Source: JACMJP01 sp046160675 (lineage in GTDB: Bacteria > Bacteroidota > Bacteroidia > Chitinophagales > BACL12). Taken from it: DNA of 64,000 bases. The stretch spans positions 1 through 64,000 of the forward strand of contig JBJXHH010000117.1 in NCBI GenBank assembly GCA_046160675.1, given 5' to 3'. The position numbers and the translations under genes are program-made. Positions 59,497 to 64,000 of the stretch are shown one piece after another (position 1 is the first letter of the stretch; each line of letters begins with the position of its first letter). A model generated the notes under the pieces. That model ran no database searches. It was not told where the DNA came from and worked only from the letters and a program-made list of their open reading frames with translations.

Positions 59497-61791
59497 ATGA
59501 TGAAATCTCTTTTTACAATCCTACTCACTTTTCAATTTTTTTTTTCCTTTTCTCAACCCTATTCCATCATTCCTCAACCAGTAAGTATTATTGCTACTGA
59601 GGGACATTTTGCATTTAACAGGAATACCTACATTGTTGCAAATGATATAGAATCATTTAAAGATGCTACGGTATTTAATCAATTCATGGTTAGGTATTTT
59701 CAGTTCCCGATAAAAACATTTAAAAAGCCGGTTACATCAAATAACTATATTGAAGTTTCTTATAACCCCGAATTAAAAATTCCCGATGAAGGCTATATCC
59801 TAAAAGTTGAAAATAATAAGATATCCATTCAGGCGAAAAACAAAGGAGGTATTCTGAACGGGTTTACTACATTATTTCAACTCTTTGCTTATCAAAAAAT
59901 ACATTTTCCTACTGCCCAGGATTACAAAATCCCCTGTTGTGAAATAACCGATTATCCCAGATTTCATTACCGGGGTATGCACTTAGACTGTGCAAGGCAT
60001 TTCTTTGATCTTGATTTTATCAGGAAATACATTGATTATCTAGCCATGTATAAATACAATACTTTTCATTGGCATCTGACAGATGATCAGGGTTGGCGCA
60101 TAGAAATAAAACAATACCCGAAACTCACTGAAATTGGGGCCTGGCGGGATGGCAGTATGGTCGGGCATTATCGTGAACAACAATTTGACAGCATTCGTTA
60201 CGGTGGATTTTATACGCAGGCAGAAATAAAACAAATTGTAAAATATGCCGCAGACAGAAATATCACAGTCATTCCAGAGATAGAAATGCCAGGACATTGT
60301 TTAGCTGCGTTAGCTGCATATCCGGAGTTGGGCTGTGTAAATGATACCTCGTATGCTGTCGCAAAAGCATGGGGAGTCCATCCTGATGTATTTTGTCCGA
60401 AAGAAGAAACATTTACTTTTCTCGAAAATGTATTGGATGAAGTGATGGCAATATTTCCATCAGAATATATTCATATTGGCGGCGATGAAGTGGAGAAAAT
60501 AAGATGGAAGAATTCTGATTTTTGTCAGCAACTGATGAAAGAAAATAATTTAAAAGATGAACATGAACTGCAAAGTTTTTTTATCCAGCGCATTGAAAAA
60601 TATGTGAACAGTAAGGGCAGAAAAATAATCGGGTGGGATGAAATATTAGAAGGAGGCCTGGCCCCAAATGCTACTATCATGAGCTGGCGGGGTGAAGACG
60701 GGGGAATTGCCGCAGCACAGCAAAGTTACTATGCTGTTATGACTCCCGGCAGTCATTGTTATTTTGATCATTACCAAGGTTCCCCGGCTAATGAACCCCT
60801 TGCCATTGGCGGGTTTACGCCGATTGAAAAAGTTTATGACTACGAACCGATTCCTGCTCAACTTACTGTTGAACAAGCTAAATATATCCTTGGCGCACAG
60901 GCTAATGTATGGACTGAATATATTACTACGCCCGAAAAAGTTGAATACATGGCAATACCAAGAATGCTTGCATTGAGTGAAGTGTTGTGGAGTTCAACAG
61001 AAAATAAGAATTATGATGACTTTGTGCTGAGGTTACTAACACATTTTAAGTTGTTGGATGAAGTGAATTGTAAGTATTCGAAATCAATATTTAACATCAG
61101 CTATAAAATATATCCTACAGAAGATAATAATGGAGTTATCTATGCGCTTAATTATAACAAATATTTTGGTGATGTATCTGTAAGTTCAGCCGAATATTTA
61201 CCCTCGGCAACCATACAAACTCATCTTTATACAGAACCCATTCTTGTTACAATAGATCAAGTTGTTTCGGCTAAATACAAAAATGGAATTAATAAGCAAC
61301 TGTTTACAATTCATGTCAATAAAGCCACCGGCAAAAAAATCACCCTCACTTCTACCCCTTCAAAAAAATATGCTGCTGACGGCGCATTCACTCTTGTGAA
61401 TGGAATAGTCGCTACTACAAAACCAAACTGGGCTGCAAATGAATGGTTGGGTTTTGAAGGAACAGATTGTGAAGCAATTATTGATCTGGGAAAAACAGAT
61501 ACTATTTCAAAAATTACTGTCGGTTATTTAGAAGATAAATTAAGCTGGATTTGGCTTCCCGCATCAATTTCACTTGAAACATCTATTGATAGAAAGACTT
61601 ACTCTCAACAAATTGCATATGCAATAGATCCTGCTGATTTAATAAGTAAAAGAAATTATTCAATTAATTTAGAATCAACTGCCGCCAGGTTTATAAAACT
61701 TACAATCAAAAACTTTGGTGTCATCCCTGCAGGATATCCCGGAGCCGGGAACATGGCCTGGCTGTTTGTTGATGAAATAAGTATTGAGTAA
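59497..61791 (+). CDS. Beta-N-acetylhexosaminidase (GH20)
   Basis: The 764-residue protein has a signal peptide (about 1-22, ending SFSQ). A GH20b-like domain (about 25-145) precedes the GH20 barrel (about 150-500) with FHYRGMHLDCARHFF, FHWHLTDDQGWRIEIKQYPKL, and the catalytic Asp330-Glu331 pair in HIGGDEVEKIRW. WRGEDGG, YFDHYQ and GAQANVWTEYI supply later substrate residues. The C-terminal F5/8C-like domain (about 630-760, WLGFEGTDCEAIIDLGKTDTISKITVGYLEDKLSWIWLP) may bind carbohydrate. It releases terminal beta-linked GlcNAc or GalNAc. It begins a co-directional cluster with a glycosylasparaginase, cutC and a GH2 beta-mannosidase. Confidence 0.94.
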   Translation: MMKSLFTILLTFQFFFSFSQPYSIIPQPVSIIATEGHFAFNRNTYIVANDIESFKDATVFNQFMVRYFQFPIKTFKKPVTSNNYIEVSYNPELKIPDEGYILKVENNKISIQAKNKGGILNGFTTLFQLFAYQKIHFPTAQDYKIPCCEITDYPRFHYRGMHLDCARHFFDLDFIRKYIDYLAMYKYNTFHWHLTDDQGWRIEIKQYPKLTEIGAWRDGSMVGHYREQQFDSIRYGGFYTQAEIKQIVKYAADRNITVIPEIEMPGHCLAALAAYPELGCVNDTSYAVAKAWGVHPDVFCPKEETFTFLENVLDEVMAIFPSEYIHIGGDEVEKIRWKNSDFCQQLMKENNLKDEHELQSFFIQRIEKYVNSKGRKIIGWDEILEGGLAPNATIMSWRGEDGGIAAAQQSYYAVMTPGSHCYFDHYQGSPANEPLAIGGFTPIEKVYDYEPIPAQLTVEQAKYILGAQANVWTEYITTPEKVEYMAIPRMLALSEVLWSSTENKNYDDFVLRLLTHFKLLDEVNCKYSKSIFNISYKIYPTEDNNGVIYALNYNKYFGDVSVSSAEYLPSATIQTHLYTEPILVTIDQVVSAKYKNGINKQLFTIHVNKATGKKITLTSTPSKKYAADGAFTLVNGIVATTKPNWAANEWLGFEGTDCEAIIDLGKTDTISKITVGYLEDKLSWIWLPASISLETSIDRKTYSQQIAYAIDPADLISKRNYSINLESTAARFIKLTIKNFGVIPAGYPGAGNMAWLFVDEISIE

Positions 61792-61799
61792 TTTTCTCC

Positions 61800-61857
61800 C
61801 GCAGATTAAACAAAATACCACAGAATAAATCTGCGAAAATCAGCGCAATCTGTAGGA
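61800..61857. repeat. Degenerate CGCAGATT / AATCTGCG intergenic repeat
   Basis: CGCAGATT (61800-61807) and AATCTGCG (61828-61835) are an exact inverted 8-mer pair, followed by degenerate units (ATCAGCG, CAATCTGTAGG) up to 61857. I recall such intergenic CGCAGATT-type repeats from Bacteroidota and other phyla. It occupies most of the 76-bp gap between the hexosaminidase and asparaginase genes. Confidence 0.5.
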
Positions 61858-61867
61858 AATATTTTTT

Positions 61868-62845
61868 ATGGCATCAAGAAGAAAATTCATTAAAACCACT
61901 GCACTTGGTGCAGGGTTTCTCTCTACTAATAATTTATTTAGTAAAAATTCGCTTCGCTCAAATTCCTTTAACAAACCCCTTGTAATTTCTACCTGGGATT
62001 TCGGCTTACAAGCCAACAAAGAAGCATGGAAAGTGCTAAACTCAAACGGCCGTGCTTTAGACGCAGTAGAAAAGGGTGTGATGGTTGCTGAAAACGATTT
62101 GTACTCTACCTCCGTTGGTTTAGCAGGCCTGCCAGACAGGGAAGGGAACACCACCTTAGATGCCTGTATCATGGACGAATATTATAATTGCGGCTCTGTT
62201 GCATTTTTAGAAAAAATAAAAAACCCAATTTCTGTCGCAAGAATGGTAATGGAAAAAACCCCGCATATCATGCTGGTGGGAGCTGGCGCAAAACAATTCG
62301 CCCTGGAAAATGGGTTTACTGAAGATGATTATAAAAATCCCGAAAGTGTGAAAGCGTACAAAGAATGGCTGAAAGAAAGCAAATATGACCCGATGTATGA
62401 TATGAAAGAGCAACATGATACGATTGGAATGATTGCAATGGATGCGAACAACAACCTCGGCGGTGCATGCACAACAAGTGGGCTTGCTTTTAAAATACGA
62501 GGCAGAGTGGGTGATTCACCAATTATAGGAGCCGGGTTATATGTTGACAATGAAATAGGTGCAGCAACAGCAACTGGAGTTGGCGAAGAAGTTATCAGGA
62601 TCTCTGGAACACATTTAGTAGTAGAGATGATGCGAAACGGTAAATCGCCTTATGAGGCATGCAAAGCAGCTGTGGAAAGGATGGTAAAGATCAGGAAAGA
62701 AAAATCAAAAAATTTCCAGGTAGGTTTTATTGCGATTAATAAAAGTGGTGAGTTTGGCGGCTATTGTTTACAGCCCGGGTTTGAATACGCAGTCTTTTCC
62801 AACAACATTCCCAATCAATTATTCAAAGCGGACAGCTACTACTGA
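61868..62845 (+). CDS. N4-(beta-N-acetylglucosaminyl)-L-asparaginase (glycosylasparaginase)
   Basis: The 325-residue protein begins with a Tat-like signal (SRRKFIKTTALGAGFLS). It carries the family core: STWDFGLQANKEAWKVL, ALDAVEKGVMVAE, SVGLAGLPDREGNTTLDACIMD, and the autoproteolysis/nucleophile site HDTIGMIAMD with Thr185. GGACTTSGLAFKIRGRVGDSPIIGAGLYVDNEIGAATATG follows. It is an Ntn-hydrolase that self-cleaves before Thr185 and splits the GlcNAc-Asn bond of N-linked glycopeptides. It sits between GH20 and cutC on the same strand. Confidence 0.94.
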   Translation: MASRRKFIKTTALGAGFLSTNNLFSKNSLRSNSFNKPLVISTWDFGLQANKEAWKVLNSNGRALDAVEKGVMVAENDLYSTSVGLAGLPDREGNTTLDACIMDEYYNCGSVAFLEKIKNPISVARMVMEKTPHIMLVGAGAKQFALENGFTEDDYKNPESVKAYKEWLKESKYDPMYDMKEQHDTIGMIAMDANNNLGGACTTSGLAFKIRGRVGDSPIIGAGLYVDNEIGAATATGVGEEVIRISGTHLVVEMMRNGKSPYEACKAAVERMVKIRKEKSKNFQVGFIAINKSGEFGGYCLQPGFEYAVFSNNIPNQLFKADSYY

Positions 62846-62848
62846 TAA

Positions 62849-63589
62849 ATGAAATTAGAAATTTGTGTTTTCTCTATCACTGATGCAATTATTGCAATGG
62901 AAGGTGGCGCTGACCGGATCGAGTTATGTGCCAGTTATGTTGAGGGAGGAATCACACCGAGCTACGCAACAATTCTTGAAACATTCGAATTTGTTGATCC
63001 TGAAAAAATTGTAGTGATGATTCGTCCTAGGGGTGGAAATTTTATCTACAATGAGCATGAGTTGGATGTAATGAAAAGAGAAATAGGTTTTTGTAAAGAC
63101 ATTGGTGTACAAAATATTATTTTCGGAATACTGGATGCTGATGGGAATTTAGATGAAGAAAAAAATTCCGAATTAATAGAAATGGCTTCACCCTTACATT
63201 GTACATTACAGCGAGCTTTCGATCTCACTTACGATCCGTTTGAAGCGCTGGAAACTGCCATTCAATGCGGGTTTCGAAGAATACTTACATCAGGTCAGGA
63301 ACCGTCTGCCTTTGAAGGGAAACAACTGATTAAAGAACTAATCGCAGAAGCAGGAACTAAAATTGACATTCTGCCAGGCGCTGGAATTACTTCAAAAAAT
63401 GCAAAAGAGTTAATTGATTTTACAGGTTGTACAGAAATTCATACCTCGGCAAAAATGTATTTACAACCCGGTAGCAACGAAAGTAATTTTCAATTCCGAA
63501 AAAATATTTATGACTTCAGCAATGTAACTGCTGTCAATATCAATGAAGTGATTGCTTTGAAAGAAATAATAAACGCATATCACTTATGA
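62849..63589 (+). CDS. cutC: CutC family protein
   Basis: The 246-residue TIM-barrel protein has the CutC pattern: LEICVFSITDAIIAMEGGADRIELCASYVEGGITPSYA, VMIRPRGGNFIYNEHELDVMKREIGFCKDIGVQNIIFGILDADG, and LTSGQEPSAFEGKQLIKELI. It was first linked to copper tolerance in E. coli, a role since disputed. The start follows the asparaginase stop by 3 bp, and its own stop overlaps the ATG of the beta-mannosidase gene (ATGA). It is thus embedded in a glycan-degradation operon, which suggests a sugar-related role. Confidence 0.93.
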   Translation: MKLEICVFSITDAIIAMEGGADRIELCASYVEGGITPSYATILETFEFVDPEKIVVMIRPRGGNFIYNEHELDVMKREIGFCKDIGVQNIIFGILDADGNLDEEKNSELIEMASPLHCTLQRAFDLTYDPFEALETAIQCGFRRILTSGQEPSAFEGKQLIKELIAEAGTKIDILPGAGITSKNAKELIDFTGCTEIHTSAKMYLQPGSNESNFQFRKNIYDFSNVTAVNINEVIALKEIINAYHL

Positions 63590-64000
63590 AATTTTCATTG
63601 TCTTTTTTTCTGTGTGTGCTTTCTTTAGCTTCTTCATATTCTCAAAACATGGAAATCAATCTCAATCAAAACTGGCAATTTAGAAAAGCGGGGGACACAG
63701 CATGGCTTCCTGCGACTGTTCCAGGTTGTGTGCATACTGACCTGCTTGCAAACAATCTCATTCCTGATCCTTTTTATGCAGATAATGAAAAACAGGTTCA
63801 ATGGATTGAAAATGAAGACTGGGAATATCAAACAATATTTATAGTAGATAAAAAAATGTTACGCAGGGAGTTCATTGAACTACAATTTGAAGGCTTAGAC
63901 ACTTATGCTGATGTGTTCTTGAATGATTCTTTAATTCTGAAATCAGATAATATGTTTCGCAGCTGGAATATTGATGTAAAAAAATACTTATTGAAAGGTG
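63586..64000 (+). CDS. Beta-mannosidase (GH2), 5' part only
   Basis: The ATG at 63586 overlaps the cutC stop (ATGA). A signal peptide (MKFSLSFFLCVLSLASSYSQ) precedes the GH2 sugar-binding sandwich: LNQNWQFRKAGDTAWLPATVPGCVHTDLLANNLIPDPFY, NEKQVQWIENEDWEYQTIF, and LQFEGLDTYADVFLNDSLI. The pattern with VPGCVHTDLL and WIENEDW is that of GH2 beta-mannosidases. The catalytic domain lies beyond the window. It would cleave terminal beta-mannose, as in the Man-beta-GlcNAc core of N-glycans. Confidence 0.9.
   Translation, partial: MKFSLSFFLCVLSLASSYSQNMEINLNQNWQFRKAGDTAWLPATVPGCVHTDLLANNLIPDPFYADNEKQVQWIENEDWEYQTIFIVDKKMLRREFIELQFEGLDTYADVFLNDSLILKSDNMFRSWNIDVKKYLLKG

Noticed and set aside
1..64000. 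tRNA, rRNA, CRISPR arrays, insertion sequences, prophage or anti-phage systems
   Set aside because: All gaps over 150 bp were read for tRNA-like arms, spaced direct repeats and transposase or restriction genes; nothing convincing was found. A covariance-model search would be needed to exclude small RNAs.

Overview
The window is a stretch of low-GC bacterial chromosome from a member of the Bacteroidota. Five predicted proteins end in type IX secretion (T9SS) sorting domains. Many other products carry Sec signal peptides ending in A-Q. Start codons rarely have Shine-Dalgarno sequences, whereas promoter boxes of the Bacteroidota TAnnTTTG type recur upstream of genes. Typical families of the phylum are present: FISUMP, choice-of-anchor B, DUF2911, DUF2795, PD40/OmpA, HU-CCDC81/SPOR and a TonB-dependent receptor with a carboxypeptidase-like N-terminal domain. 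I cannot name a genus; a Chitinophagia/Saprospiria-like or related uncultured lineage would fit. I saw no rRNA, tRNA, CRISPR array, prophage or insertion sequence.

Layout. 1-783: tail of a T9SS cargo gene, then a gene-free stretch with REP-like hairpins. 784-5882: TonB-dependent receptor, a small secreted protein, a class II aldolase-like protein, and the overlapping pair mqnB-mqnD (menaquinone by the futalosine route). 5965-11863: FISUMP protein, TPR protein, and two adjacent choice-of-anchor B T9SS cargo proteins. 11998-15289: a six-gene minus-strand cluster built around an ECF42-type sigma factor (YCII/DGPF-like protein, two TfoX-like proteins, DUF1801, SRPBCC). 15545-20975: DUF2911 protein, Hsp15-like S4 protein, SCP2 protein, a glycan-binding-domain protein, and a DEAD-box helicase. 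21061-26909: an envelope cluster (giant TPR protein, outer-membrane barrel, HU-SPOR membrane protein). 27128-34242: lipoprotein, RNase HI, fructose bisphosphatase, acetyltransferase, a very large secreted GEVED/CARDB/PKD protein, and endonuclease III. 34382-38507: two tandem PorE-like PD40/OmpA proteins. 38508-50512: mainly housekeeping genes (aminotransferase, heptose kinase, MacB-type permease and a separate ATPase, queA, cobalamin adenosyltransferase, methyltransferase, GrpB, gatC, trpS), plus a deoxynucleoside kinase with a histone-H1-like tail and a class V aminotransferase. 50945-57837: Kir-type potassium channel, dicarboxylate/glutamate symporter, a large Asp-box T9SS protein, and a sigma factor with a small membrane partner. 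58003-64000: a beta-helix lipoprotein, then GH20 hexosaminidase, glycosylasparaginase, cutC and a GH2 beta-mannosidase cut by the window edge.

The observations I rate highest are: (i) the GH20 / glycosylasparaginase / CutC / beta-mannosidase locus, which looks like a pathway for the Asn-linked core of N-glycans and draws CutC into it; (ii) the deoxynucleoside kinase with a Lys/Ala/Pro-rich tail; (iii) the ECF42 sigma gene, whose conserved N-terminus can only be reached from a non-canonical start, apparently ATT; (iv) -7 promoter boxes placed only 4-5 nt before ATG at several housekeeping genes, suggesting leaderless or nearly leaderless mRNAs; (v) the HU-SPOR / barrel / giant TPR envelope cluster; and (vi) the duplicated PorE-like OmpA genes. 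No single locus is convincingly a wholly new system.

All functional calls rest on reading the sequence and recalled family features; no database search was run. Start positions were revised wherever the longest ORF began at TTG or GTG and a better start was visible.
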